From: Rhodospirillaceae bacterium
GTDB lineage: Bacteria; Pseudomonadota; Alphaproteobacteria; Rhodospirillales; Magnetovibrionaceae
Direction: 5' to 3'
Assembly: GCA_002401565.1 (NCBI GenBank)
Contig: NVTL01000043.1
Location: 5,747-25,923, forward strand
DNA: 20,177 nt
In this document: one piece after another, positions 6,305 to 14,576 of the stretch
Position numbering within the stretch: the first letter of the stretch is position 1
Layout: each line of letters starts with the position of its first letter
Translations under genes and position numbers: made by a program
Notes under the pieces: generated by a model
The model's input: only the letters and a program-made list of their open reading frames with translations
Told to the model about the DNA's origin: nothing
Databases searched by the model: none

Positions 6305-7384
6305 ATGACAAACCTTTTCACTCCCCTTACGGTTGGACCTCATGAGTTGCCCAACCGCATCTTAATGGCACCGATGACACGCAACCGTGCTCCCGACAGC
6401 ATTCCCAACGAATTGATGAAGACCTATTACACTCAACGTGCAGGGGCGGGTCTTATGATCACCGAGGGAACGCAGATATCGCCGCAGGGTGTGGGCTACC
6501 CCGCCACTCCGGGAATCCATAATGAGGACCATGTGGCGGGATGGAAAATGATTACCGACGCCGTGCACAAATGTGATGGGCATATGTTTTGCCAGCTTTG
6601 GCATGTGGGACGGATATCACACCCTGACCTGCAGGAAAGTAATAGCCTACCCGTAGCCCCCTCCGCTATTGCTCCGATCGGTGATGCCATGACCAATGAG
6701 GGGCCAAAATCATTTGTCACGCCCCGGGCGCTGGAAACCAAAGAAATATTGGACATCGTAACCGATTATGTTCATGCCGCTGAATGTGCTCTACGCGCTG
6801 GGTTTGACGGGGTTGAAATTCATGCGGCCAACGGCTACCTGATTGATCAGTTTCTACGTGATGGTAGCAACCAGCGTCAGGACGAATATGGTGGGTCAGT
6901 TGAAAACCGTACGCGCTTTCTTATAAAAGTCGTTGAGGCGGTTGTCGGTGTCTGGGGTGCGGGGCGTGTTGGCGTCAGGTTGTCGCCGCTACAGCCCTTC
7001 AACGATATGCTTGATAGCAACCCAGAAGCCACATTCACTTACGCGGTTAACCAACTAAACCGCTTCAACTTAGGTTATTTGCATGTAACGGAAATGGGCA
7101 AGGAAACACCCAACGCCGCCGGGCCGATCTTTGACCTGAATGTCTTGCGTGACATTTGGCAAGGCGTCTACATCACCAATGGCGGCTATGACAAAGCAAG
7201 CGCTAACGCCGCTGTATCCAATGGAGCCACCGAAGCTATTGCCTTCGGCACCCCATTTATATCCAACCCCGACTTGGTTTCCAAATTTCAAAATGATGCG
7301 CCCCTCAACGAAGCCAGCCCCGCTACCTTCTATGGAGGAAATGAATGTGGATACACAGATTACCCAGCGCTAAATGACGCATGA
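6305..7384 (+). CDS. nemA: Old Yellow Enzyme alkene reductase (NemA-like)
   Basis: FMN-dependent NAD(P)H ene-reductase, 359 residues with a single TIM barrel. It reduces activated C=C bonds in enones, quinones, maleimides and some nitro compounds. Family marks in order: NRILMAPMTRNRA (residues 17-29), ITEGTQIS, FCQLWHVGR with His100, the substrate-anion pair His173/Asn176 and the proton donor Tyr178 in VEIHAANGYLIDQFL, then RDGSNQRQDEYGGS, FMN phosphate contacts in ITNGGYD and AFGTPFISNPDL, and the terminal TDYPAL. A GGAG ribosome binding site precedes the ATG. The stop overlaps the following MFS start by ATGA. Close to E. coli NemA and xenobiotic reductases; orthology to NemA itself was not tested. 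Confidence 0.95.
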   Translation: MTNLFTPLTVGPHELPNRILMAPMTRNRAPDSIPNELMKTYYTQRAGAGLMITEGTQISPQGVGYPATPGIHNEDHVAGWKMITDAVHKCDGHMFCQLWHVGRISHPDLQESNSLPVAPSAIAPIGDAMTNEGPKSFVTPRALETKEILDIVTDYVHAAECALRAGFDGVEIHAANGYLIDQFLRDGSNQRQDEYGGSVENRTRFLIKVVEAVVGVWGAGRVGVRLSPLQPFNDMLDSNPEATFTYAVNQLNRFNLGYLHVTEMGKETPNAAGPIFDLNVLRDIWQGVYITNGGYDKASANAAVSNGATEAIAFGTPFISNPDLVSKFQNDAPLNEASPATFYGGNECGYTDYPALNDA

Positions 7385-8619
7385 AGGCGACATCCTCTGA
7401 GGTCCGCGCCGCTACACGATCGGGAATTAAGTCACACCTGACAGTTATCGCCGCCTTATTATCGATGGTTGGGCCGTTTACCATTGATGCTTACCTGCCA
7501 TCGTTTCCAGATATTGAGGTGGAGTTCGGGATCAGTCGCTCCGTGCTTTCTCAAAGTCTGGGGGGATACCTGGCGGCTGTTGCTATCTCCACTCTATTTT
7601 GGGGACCACTTTCCGACCGCGTTGGACGCCGTGTCGTCATATTGTCCAGTATGTCACTCTATATTCTTGCCTCAGTCGGATGCGCCCTTGCGACGAATGC
7701 TAATGACTTTCTTCTCCTGCGTATTCTGCAAGGACTAGCGGCAAGCGGAGGTCTTATCGCTGGTCGCGCCATGATTCGCGATGCCTATGATGCTCAGACC
7801 GCACATAAGGCGATGTCACAGGTGATGATGCTGTTCGCGGTCGCACCTGCCATCGCCCCCGTTTTGGGCGGTTGGTTGCATGATTTATTTGGTTGGCGCA
7901 GCGTCTTCTGGTTCCTGTCCGGGTTTGGAATTTTGCTGATTGGACTGGTCTCCTGCTGCATCAAAGAAACACTGGCCGATGAGCACCAACAATCCTTTCA
8001 CCCAATATCGGTTATTCAAGCCTATACCCGCACGATAAAAAACAAACAGTTTCTTGCTCTGGTATTCAGTTTATCTTTTACTTTTGCGGGTTTGTTCATT
8101 TATATCGCAGGAGCCCCTACGGTAATTTATGATTTTCTTGGCTTGGGTAGCGACAGCTTTGGCCTACAGTTCGTCCCTATGGTCGGTGGACTGATGGTGG
8201 GCTCCTTTATTTCCAGCCGTCTGGCCCATCGATGGCCTACACCGCGCACTGTAACCGCTGGTTTTGTGGTGACGGGACTAGCCGTCCTGTTAAATATCAT
8301 TCTAGTAAATTTTTTCGAAGCTAATGTTCTGTCCGTTGTTAGCCCCCTAGTATTCTATGCCATGGGGCTTGCCATGGTCATGCCTGCGCTTACCATTCTG
8401 GCCTTGGATTGCTACCCACATCATCGGGGTACGGCAGCGGCGATGCAGGGTTTTCTTCAGATGCTGATTACCGCTGCCGTAGCCAGCATAGCTGTTCCTT
8501 TGTTGCACATGCAACTTCTGCACTTCGTTCTGGGACAGATTATGTTCTTATCTTTGGCACTGACGCTGTGGGTTCGCATTAGACAGCGAATTGTCTCGCA
8601 CACAGATATTTGCCGATAG
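7381..8619 (+). CDS. MFS drug exporter, Bcr/CflA type
   Basis: Twelve-helix major facilitator of the DHA1 group, 412 residues, placed in the Bcr/CflA subfamily by the MVGPFTIDAYLPSFPDIE opening, in which the acidic residue of FTIDAYLP is typical. Motif A between helices 2 and 3 is GPLSDRVGRRVVI (residues 75-87). Motif C-like APAIAPVLGGWLHDLFGWR follows in helix 5, and the C-terminal half ends with a typical LALDCYPHHRGTAAAMQGFLQ. Relatives export bicyclomycin, chloramphenicol/florfenicol, cysteine or other small molecules with proton antiport. It is translationally coupled to the reductase gene, so it probably exports a product or substrate of this pathway. The substrate cannot be read from the sequence. 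Confidence 0.93.
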   Translation: MKATSSEVRAATRSGIKSHLTVIAALLSMVGPFTIDAYLPSFPDIEVEFGISRSVLSQSLGGYLAAVAISTLFWGPLSDRVGRRVVILSSMSLYILASVGCALATNANDFLLLRILQGLAASGGLIAGRAMIRDAYDAQTAHKAMSQVMMLFAVAPAIAPVLGGWLHDLFGWRSVFWFLSGFGILLIGLVSCCIKETLADEHQQSFHPISVIQAYTRTIKNKQFLALVFSLSFTFAGLFIYIAGAPTVIYDFLGLGSDSFGLQFVPMVGGLMVGSFISSRLAHRWPTPRTVTAGFVVTGLAVLLNIILVNFFEANVLSVVSPLVFYAMGLAMVMPALTILALDCYPHHRGTAAAMQGFLQMLITAAVASIAVPLLHMQLLHFVLGQIMFLSLALTLWVRIRQRIVSHTDICR

Positions 8620-8657
8620 GTCTCTTAAATCCTCGCTTTATATTTATGGAGAAAAAA

Positions 8658-9470
8658 ATGAAGACAATGCCGACTGTATTTATTCCCCATGGCGGGGGAC
8701 CATGTTTCTTTATGGACTGGAATCCACCTGATACCTGGGACAAACAAGCCGCGCACCTGCGAGGGCTCCCCAATGCTATTGGGGAAAGACCAAAAGCAAT
8801 ACTGGTTCTTTCCGGACATTGGGAGGAAGCCATCGCTACAGTTCAAACAAACCCAGCACCCAGCTTGCTATTTGATTATGGTGGATTTCCTGCTCACACT
8901 TATGAGCTAACCTATCCAGCACTTGGTAACCCAGACATTGCAATGCGAGTCGTTGAACTATTGGAGACGGCTAATATACCCACCAATATGGACCCAATGC
9001 GTGGTTATGACCACGGTGTTTTCATTCCTTTGAAAGTAGCTTATCCGAAAGCCGATATTCCAGTTATTCAACTTTCTTTGTGCTCTGATCTTGACCCCGA
9101 TTTCCATATCGCAATGGGGAAAGCCCTGCGACCCTTGCGCGATGAAGGCGTGTTGATTATGGGCAGTGGCAACACCTATCACAATATGAGCGTTTTGATG
9201 CGAGCTATGCACAATAATGACAGAGGAAAGGTTGCCGGTCAGGAGTTTGATGCTTGGCTCAGTGATGCGGTATGCAATACCGATCCCGAGGTACGAAATA
9301 GAATGCTGTCTAAGTGGGCAGGTGCCCCCGGTGCGCTATCAGCTCACCCAAGGGAAGAACATCTAATTCCATTACTTGTTGTTGCTGGAGCCGCCGGAAC
9401 CGATATTGGTCACAAAACACTTGAGGATCACGTTATGGGAGCCGTAGAATCTGCATTTCAATTTGGCTGA
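8658..9470 (+). CDS. LigB/DODA-type extradiol ring-opening dioxygenase
   Basis: Non-heme metal dioxygenase of the class III extradiol family (E. coli YgiD and plant DOPA 4,5-dioxygenase), 270 residues. I choose ATG 8658 because GGAGA lies seven bases before it; the frame opens at 8610, inside the MFS gene, and another ATG at 8646 contains that ribosome binding site. Metal-ligand candidates are His11 (FIPHGGGP), His54 (LSGHWEE) and His235 (HPREEH). The catalytic His is probably His175 in GSGNTYHNM, and Asp118-His119 (GYDHGVF) is also conserved. The enzyme would cleave a catechol ring next to the hydroxyls, with Fe(II) or Zn(II). The real substrate is unknown. Confidence 0.9.
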   Translation: MKTMPTVFIPHGGGPCFFMDWNPPDTWDKQAAHLRGLPNAIGERPKAILVLSGHWEEAIATVQTNPAPSLLFDYGGFPAHTYELTYPALGNPDIAMRVVELLETANIPTNMDPMRGYDHGVFIPLKVAYPKADIPVIQLSLCSDLDPDFHIAMGKALRPLRDEGVLIMGSGNTYHNMSVLMRAMHNNDRGKVAGQEFDAWLSDAVCNTDPEVRNRMLSKWAGAPGALSAHPREEHLIPLLVVAGAAGTDIGHKTLEDHVMGAVESAFQFG

Positions 9471-9542
9471 TCGCTTCTAATAAACGGGTAAAAAAATAGA
9501 AAAAAGTCAAATGTATTCACACTCACCTTGTAGGAGGTATCC

Positions 9543-10163
9543 ATGATTTCTTTGTCGCTCTTGTCTTTATATTTTATCACGCTAATTACATTCTATGTCC
9601 TACCAGGACCGGATATGGCGCTGGTAATGGCAACCTCAGTCAGTCGTGGTATTAGGACAAGCTTGCTAACGGCGATAGGCATTGCTGGTGCGCGCTTTTT
9701 GCACGTCGCAATGTCGGGACTTGGATTAGCCGCCATTCTGGCGACACATCCGATTCTTTTCGAAGTATTGCGTTGGGCTGGAGCAGCGTATCTTGTCTGG
9801 CTAGCTTGGAAGGTCATAAGAAGTAACGTAAGAGTTACAGGTTTAAATGAAAATGCATCAAGTCGATCTGCAGTCATGAGTGGGTTTTTAACCAATTTGC
9901 TTAATCCCAAGGCCTTGATGTTTTGCGCGTTCTTTCTACCCCAATTCGTTTCTCCAGAAAACGGCGCCATATTACCTCAATTTTTGATACTTGGGCTGAT
10001 CCTTGTTTTTCTCGGTTTGAGTTTCGATACGATCTACGCATTTGCCGCTAACCACTTCGCACGACGATTGCCAAGACATCATTCCGTTGTAAAACTTCAA
10101 AAAACTTTGTTAGCTAGCGTCTTTATAGCAATGGCAGGACGTCTCATTTTAGGAAGGGAATAA
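9543..10163 (+). CDS. LysE/RhtB-family exporter
   Basis: Inner-membrane exporter of the LysE superfamily, 206 residues with about six hydrophobic segments. The signature loop after the first helix is [19 protein letters not shown] (PGPD at residues 21-24), followed by the SGLGLAAIL helix, the [17 protein letters not shown] segment and the [14 protein letters not shown] motif. Relatives export amino acids or homoserine lactones. A very strong ribosome binding site, AGGAGGT, precedes the ATG. It lies 72 bases after the dioxygenase gene and 5 bases before ubiD, so it is inside the same transcription unit. The substrate cannot be read; here it may be a metabolite of the aromatic or electrophile pathway. 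Confidence 0.92.
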   Translation: MISLSLLSLYFITLITFYVLPGPDMALVMATSVSRGIRTSLLTAIGIAGARFLHVAMSGLGLAAILATHPILFEVLRWAGAAYLVWLAWKVIRSNVRVTGLNENASSRSAVMSGFLTNLLNPKALMFCAFFLPQFVSPENGAILPQFLILGLILVFLGLSFDTIYAFAANHFARRLPRHHSVVKLQKTLLASVFIAMAGRLILGRE

Positions 10164-10168
10164 TAATT

Positions 10169-11683
10169 ATGGCCTATAGGTCACTGAGGGACTTCATAGA
10201 AGAGTTGGAGCGTGCGGGAGAGCTTGTGCGTGTATCCAAAGCCATTTCCCCACATTTAGAAATGACGGAAATTCAGACACGTTTGATGGCCGAAGGCGGA
10301 CCTGTAGTATTGTTTGAAAACCCTGTTTATGAGAATGGGGAACCCTATGGCATCCCTGTGTTGGTAAATTTATTTGGTACCGTTAAACGTGTAGCCCAAG
10401 GGATGGGGCGCAAACCTTCAGAGCTGCGCGAAGTCGGAGAAACACTTGCCTTTTTGCGTCAGCCAGAACCTCCCGGCGGCTGGCGAGAGGTGCTTGAAAT
10501 GGCGCCGTTGCTTAAAAAGATCATGGCTATGAAGCCTAAAACCGTTAAATCGGCACCCTGCCAAGAGGTGGTGTTGACGGGCGATGATATTGATTTGTCA
10601 AAATTCCCCATTCAAGGTTGTTGGCCAGGAGAACCCGCCCCCCTGATCACATGGCCATTGGTTATCACAGAAGGCCCCGATGCAAAAAATGATAAGCGTG
10701 ACGTGCCGAATTTAGGCATTTACCGCATGCAGGTAACGGGCAAAAACACCACCTTGATGCACTGGCTTCATCATCGTGGCGGGGCTCAGCATTTTTTGCG
10801 TTGGAAAGAGCATCGTACCGTCCCGATGCCATTAGCCGTGGCCATTGGTGCTGATCCTGGAACCATCTTGGCGGCTATAACACCTGTTCCAGACACATTA
10901 TCGGAATATCAATTTGCCGGACTTTTGCGCGGTGAAAAGGTCGAACTTGTGGACTGTAAAACGGTACCCTTAAAAGTTCCCGCCACCGCTGAAATTATTT
11001 TGGAAGGACACGTCAGCTTATCTGAAAAAGGGGACGAAGGCCCCTATGGCGATCACACGGGCTATTATAATAGCGCCGAGGCCTTTCCTGTGTTTACGGT
11101 CAGCGCCATCACCATGCGCAAAAAACCCATATACCTCAGCACTTATACAGGGCGTCCCCCCGATGAACCCAGCGTTTTGGGCGAAGCCTTAAATGATGTC
11201 TTTATACCACTGTTCACCCAACAATTCCCCGAAGTCCGGGACTTCTGGTTGCCACCCGAAGCCTGCTCGTACCGCGTTGCCGTGGTGTCGATGAAAAAAT
11301 CTTATCCCGGCCATGCCAAACGCATCATGTTAGGTGTGTGGTCGTATTTACGTCAATTCACCTATACCAAATTCGTTATTATTGTTGATGAAGACATCAA
11401 TGCTCGTGATTGGAAGGATGTGATTTGGGCCATGTCGACCAATGTGGACCCGGCTCGTGATGTGACCATCATTGAAAATACGCCCATTGATTATTTAGAC
11501 TTTGCATCACCCGATTCAGGATTGGGCTCGAAAATGGGTATTGATGCCACAACAAAAATCGGCCCGGAAACTAAACGGGAATGGGGTAAAAAAATCCGTA
11601 TGGATCAGGATGTGGTCGATAAGGTCAGTGATATGTGGAACGAACTTGGTCTGCCGGGTTCGGGACTACCGATTTGGAAATAG
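10169..11683 (+). CDS. ubiD: UbiD, 3-polyprenyl-4-hydroxybenzoate decarboxylase
   Basis: Prenylated-FMN-dependent decarboxylase, 504 residues, matching the canonical ubiquinone-biosynthesis UbiD along its length. It removes the carboxylate from 3-polyprenyl-4-hydroxybenzoate. Visible conserved blocks: [41 protein letters not shown], the cofactor region [13 protein letters not shown] with Arg186 and [31 protein letters not shown] with Glu290 and Asp295 (with Arg186 the expected R-E-D catalytic set), [27 protein letters not shown] and the tail LGLPGSG. The partner flavin prenyltransferase UbiX is not in the window. The gene sits five bases after the LysE-type gene. The enzyme call is firm; whether this is the sole housekeeping ubiD or a copy in a catabolic operon is open. 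Confidence 0.95.
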   Translation: MAYRSLRDFIEELERAGELVRVSKAISPHLEMTEIQTRLMAEGGPVVLFENPVYENGEPYGIPVLVNLFGTVKRVAQGMGRKPSELREVGETLAFLRQPEPPGGWREVLEMAPLLKKIMAMKPKTVKSAPCQEVVLTGDDIDLSKFPIQGCWPGEPAPLITWPLVITEGPDAKNDKRDVPNLGIYRMQVTGKNTTLMHWLHHRGGAQHFLRWKEHRTVPMPLAVAIGADPGTILAAITPVPDTLSEYQFAGLLRGEKVELVDCKTVPLKVPATAEIILEGHVSLSEKGDEGPYGDHTGYYNSAEAFPVFTVSAITMRKKPIYLSTYTGRPPDEPSVLGEALNDVFIPLFTQQFPEVRDFWLPPEACSYRVAVVSMKKSYPGHAKRIMLGVWSYLRQFTYTKFVIIVDEDINARDWKDVIWAMSTNVDPARDVTIIENTPIDYLDFASPDSGLGSKMGIDATTKIGPETKREWGKKIRMDQDVVDKVSDMWNELGLPGSGLPIWK

Positions 11684-11858
11684 CGCCTATCCGCATAAAC
11701 TGTTAAATACAGCTTAAATCAAAAATTATTTTACCTCACAAGTATTAGAAAATAACTTGGTTAACGCAATAGCTTAGCAGTGGTCAACCTCCACTTAACC
11801 CCCATTACGAAACCTTATCTCAGTATGAGTTGTTCGTTCTGAAGAGTACTTAAGCTGG
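11684..11858. other. Intergenic spacer between convergent genes
   Basis: This 175-base AT-rich stretch separates the convergent ends of ubiD and the second LysE-type gene. I see only a weak hairpin (AGTGG and CCACT, 7-base loop, about 11778-11794) with no run of thymines after it, so no convincing terminator. No gene was found in it. Confidence 0.4.
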
Positions 11859-12485
11859 TTAACCCCGCTCGTCTAGAAAGAGTTTGATTCCTAGTCCAAC
11901 CAGGATGACGCCGGAGATGCGGTGGATCCATGTGAGGACTATGGGGTGAGTGTGAATCCAAGTGGAGAGGGAGCCAGAAAAATAACCAATTGGCCCCTTG
12001 ATCAAAAATGTCAGTGTGGCGAATAAGGATCCTAGGGTGAACAGAGAAAGGGTCGTGTTATCATTACCATCTAGCAAAAATTGCGGAAGAAATGCGAAAT
12101 AGAAAAGGGCGACTTTCGGGTTGGACAGATTGGAGAGGGCTCCTTCTGTAAATAACCGCCGGAGTGATTTATGCTGAGAATTCTGGAATCCAAGTTGCAC
12201 ATCCTTTGTCCGCAAAAGTTGAATACCGAGATAGAGCAGATAAGTGGCGCCAACCATTTTCAGAATCAAAAATGAAAGTTCCGAGGTGCGCAAAACGGCG
12301 CCCAGCCCGAGGGTCGCCAGAATCGTATGGCCCATGAGCCCGACGCTGACCCCGGCGGCGGTGGCGATTCCGGCACTCGAACCCTGCGCAATAGAGCGCG
12401 ACATGACCAAAATCATATCCTGCCCCGGCGTAATGATAATCAATAAGGAGGCTAAAATAAAAAAGTGCCAGGAAATTTCGATCAA
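11859..12485 (-). CDS. LysE/RhtB-family exporter
   Basis: A second LysE-superfamily membrane exporter of 208 residues. It starts at a TTG (12485), since no in-frame ATG precedes the first helix and AAAGGGG lies about 9 bases upstream; an ATG just before it runs into a stop after three codons. Family features: ITPGQDMILVMSRSIAQG (PGQD replaces the common PGPD), ATAAGVSVGLMGHTILATLGLGA, KMVGATYLLYLGIQLLRT, GALSNLSNPKVALFYFAFLPQF, and the final IHRISGVILVGLGIKLFL helix. It is convergent with ubiD and not part of the nine-gene run. It is only distantly similar to the other two LysE-type genes here, so it is not a recent tandem copy. Substrate unknown. Confidence 0.9.
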   Translation of the reverse strand: MIEISWHFFILASLLIIITPGQDMILVMSRSIAQGSSAGIATAAGVSVGLMGHTILATLGLGAVLRTSELSFLILKMVGATYLLYLGIQLLRTKDVQLGFQNSQHKSLRRLFTEGALSNLSNPKVALFYFAFLPQFLLDGNDNTTLSLFTLGSLFATLTFLIKGPIGYFSGSLSTWIHTHPIVLTWIHRISGVILVGLGIKLFLDERG

Positions 12486-12726
12486 TTGTCCATCCCCTTT
12501 TGACTAGCTGAAATTTTTCAAATGAACTTCATATCTATTGCTACCAATTGAATATCGTATCATCATGCAAATCACAATCGTTTCATAAGGGAGCCACTTG
12601 CAAAACTCTGCGAATGGCCGAATTAATCCGTTTTAATGGCTAATTTTAGAGGCATTTCCGGCCCATTTCCCGTATAATCTGTTTGCAAAAGAACAACCGC
12701 AAAGGTCAGGAAATGTCTCTTATCAC

Positions 12727-13176
12727 ATGCTATCAAATTACGGGCTGACTTTGCAAGGTCAACTTTCCCCCTGGCTTGAAAAAGAGCTTGGGCCATTGGG
12801 TGATCGACACAAGAAATTTATAACGGTGCTTGAGTTTGTGCGTGTGGAAACGTTTGTGCGTCATGACCACGGCATTGTCGGATATCCGCTTAAAGATCGT
12901 GCCGTATTGGCTCGGTCTTTTCTGGCCAAGGCAGCGTTTAATATTCCTCAAACGGATATGCTGATTGAACGTCTCGGCGTAGACCAGAGCCTGCGCCGTT
13001 TATGTGGATGGACACGATTGGGTGCCCTGCCAGGTGAAGCGACGTTCTCACGGGCTTTCGCAGAATTCTCCGCAAGTGCCTTGCCCAGTCGTATGCACGG
13101 TGCCTTGATTAAGAAGAGGTCACCGCCCGAAGCGGGCCGTAACGTAGTTCCATTGATAAGGTCCGCTATCAGCTAG
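12727..13176 (+). pseudogene. Truncated transposase (DUF772/InsH-type N-terminus)
   Basis: The 149 residues carry the N-terminal region of IS5/IS1182-like transposases: WLEKELGPLGDRHKKFITVLEFVRVE, then the DUF772-like helical block with YPLKDRAVLARSFLAKAAFNIPQTDMLIERL, LRRLCGWTRL, LPGEATFSRAFAEFSAS and LPSRMHGALIKK. The DDE catalytic domain, about 250 more residues, is missing. After ALIKK the sequence becomes KKRSPPEAG-like, which may be a join to the lysine-rich linker of the same protein through an internal deletion; that is speculative. A stop follows at 13176 and the next gene lies 15 bases on, in the opposite direction. No terminal inverted repeats were recognised. A TATAAT box at 12673-12678 precedes it. 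Confidence 0.75.
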
Positions 13177-13191
13177 AAGTAGTCATCTGGA

Positions 13192-13824
13192 TTAGTTGGT
13201 CACACGCCGATAGGCTGCTGCTGCAATACCCATAGAAATGAGTGCGCCACCGCCTAATCGCGTTAACCATGTGATTACGGATGGCCCTGCGATTTTTTGC
13301 CGCAGTTTGTCCGCTAACAGCGCATATGCCAACGCATTGATTGCTGCCAGCCCCACAAACGTCGTCACAAGTATCGTAAACTGCGGAAGAAGTGGTGCAT
13401 CAGAGCGCATGAACTGCGGCACAAACGCGATAAAGAAAATGATAGACTTGGGATTCAAAGCCGTCACAACCGCAGCATGACTGAAAACCCCTCTCTTAGG
13501 CAGTGCATCGCCCTTGGTCAATTCCCCCAACGTTGCCGTCGAAGCACTCCGAAAAAGCTTGACCCCCATATAGATCAGATAAAGCGCACCAATCCACTTG
13601 ATTATTGTAAATAGCGTTGCCGATGCCAAAACCAACGCCCCCAGTCCAGCCAGTGATGCCGTCATGGCGATGAAGTCTCCTAAAGCAACACCACTAACAG
13701 TCGCCAAGGCGACACTACGGCCTTGACTCACAGCATAACTGAGCACCATTAGCACCGTCGGTCCGGGGATTAGCAAAAGGGCCGTAGATGCTACAACAAA
13801 GGCCAGCCAGATTTGAATGTCCAT
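13192..13824 (-). CDS. LysE/RhtB-family exporter
   Basis: Third LysE-superfamily exporter in the window, 210 residues from the ATG at 13824, which has GGAAA five bases upstream; the frame extends 11 codons further but without support. Signature: LLIPGPTVLMVLSYAVSQGR (PGPT at 20-23), ATVSGVALGDFIAMTASLAGLGALV, KWIGALYLIYMGVKLFRS, and HAAVVTALNPKSIIFFIAFVPQFM. Six hydrophobic segments are seen. It resembles RhtB-type homoserine or threonine exporters, which is a family-level statement. A palindromic 22-base element lies 65-86 bases upstream of its start and is a candidate operator. The truncated transposase ends 15 bases beyond its 3' end. Confidence 0.92.
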   Translation of the reverse strand: MDIQIWLAFVVASTALLLIPGPTVLMVLSYAVSQGRSVALATVSGVALGDFIAMTASLAGLGALVLASATLFTIIKWIGALYLIYMGVKLFRSASTATLGELTKGDALPKRGVFSHAAVVTALNPKSIIFFIAFVPQFMRSDAPLLPQFTILVTTFVGLAAINALAYALLADKLRQKIAGPSVITWLTRLGGGALISMGIAAAAYRRVTN

Positions 13825-13888
13825 ACTATTTCCTTTCGAACAATACACAGTACTCAAGACACCTCGATTAATGCCAGAATCTACAAAG

Positions 13889-13910
13889 ATTAGGTCAATC
13901 TTGACCTAAT
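13889..13910. promoter_or_regulatory. Palindromic operator candidate upstream of LysE-type gene
   Basis: ATTAGGTCAA and TTGACCTAAT form a perfect 10-bp inverted repeat around a two-base spacer (TC). A further half-site, TTGACCTCAT, lies at 13927-13936. Each arm contains TTGACC, which could double as a -35 hexamer in either direction. The shape suits a dimeric winged-helix or HTH regulator. No regulator gene adjoins it, so the protein that binds is unknown. Confidence 0.6.
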
Positions 13911-14086
13911 AGAAAGCCATCATGCCTTGACCTCATGATTTTTTTCGTTTCAGTGATGTGATTGTTTCGAAAACCATTACACCAATCGGATTTCTTCCTT
14001 GGGTTTGCTATGGCGGTAATAGCTCCCAATGGAGAGTATAATACTCGCTTGCGTGTCATTTAATCCTCCAAGATAACGTTGATTAA

Positions 14087-14576
14087 TCTCGAAGGTGCTG
14101 TCCACTTTTTTCAGACAAGTCCATACTTATATCTGAGCCTAACGCAGGCCCATTATTTTCTAGCGAGTATGATGATGAAGACCTTGCCACAGTATATGTT
14201 TTGAGAAGTAAATCGGATCACCCCGTGGTTAAAGAGAACAGAGATGTGCTCCATAAAGTTGGGGTTACAGGTGGGGGTGTAAAAAAAATTGAGAATGCAA
14301 AAGTAAATCCAACCTTTTTGTTGGCGGATGTTGAGGTTGTCGATAGTATGAGTTTTACAATATCTTCACAAACTAGAAAACCTCATCCATAAATTTTTTA
14401 CAGCGGCCCAATTGGACATAGAAATAGAAAATCGTTTTGGAAACCCAGTTCGCCCAAGGGAATGGTTTTTGGTTCCATTACCTGCAATTAATGAACTTGT
14501 TGAAAAGATACAAACTGGCTCGGTTTCAAAATATCAATATGATATTGAGATAGCCAGATTAGCTAGGGTATCATAG
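14087..14576 (+). pseudogene. GIY-YIG (T5orf172-like) nuclease, frameshifted remnant
   Basis: Three reading frames together spell the C-terminal part of a GIY-YIG nuclease-family protein. In frame 2, to about 14347: EPNAGPLFSSEYDDEDLATV, then YVLRSKSDHPVVKENRDVLH and KVGVTGGGVKKIENAKVNPT, then FLLADVEVV. In frame 1, briefly from 14347: YEFYNI. In frame 3, from about 14367 to the stop at 14574-14576: HKLENLIHKFFTAAQLDIEI, FGNPVRPREWFLVPLPAINE, then LVEKIQTGSVSKYQYDIEIA. YVLRSK and KVGVT stand for the GIY and YIG elements. Two small indels lie within about 25 bases, and the N-terminal half is missing. A TTG-initiated open frame at 14201-14392 is therefore not a separate gene. Related proteins occur near restriction and defence genes; the function here is lost. 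Confidence 0.75.

Noticed and set aside
9593..9970. A 125-codon - strand frame inside the LysE-type gene at 9543.
   Set aside because: The + strand frame has strong LysE motifs and a consensus ribosome binding site; the - strand frame has neither.
14201..14392. A 63-codon open frame that could be called as a small hypothetical gene.
   Set aside because: Its first 47 or so codons are the middle of a GIY-YIG family protein whose homology begins upstream and continues in other frames downstream. It is a fragment of a pseudogene, and its last residues are out-of-frame.
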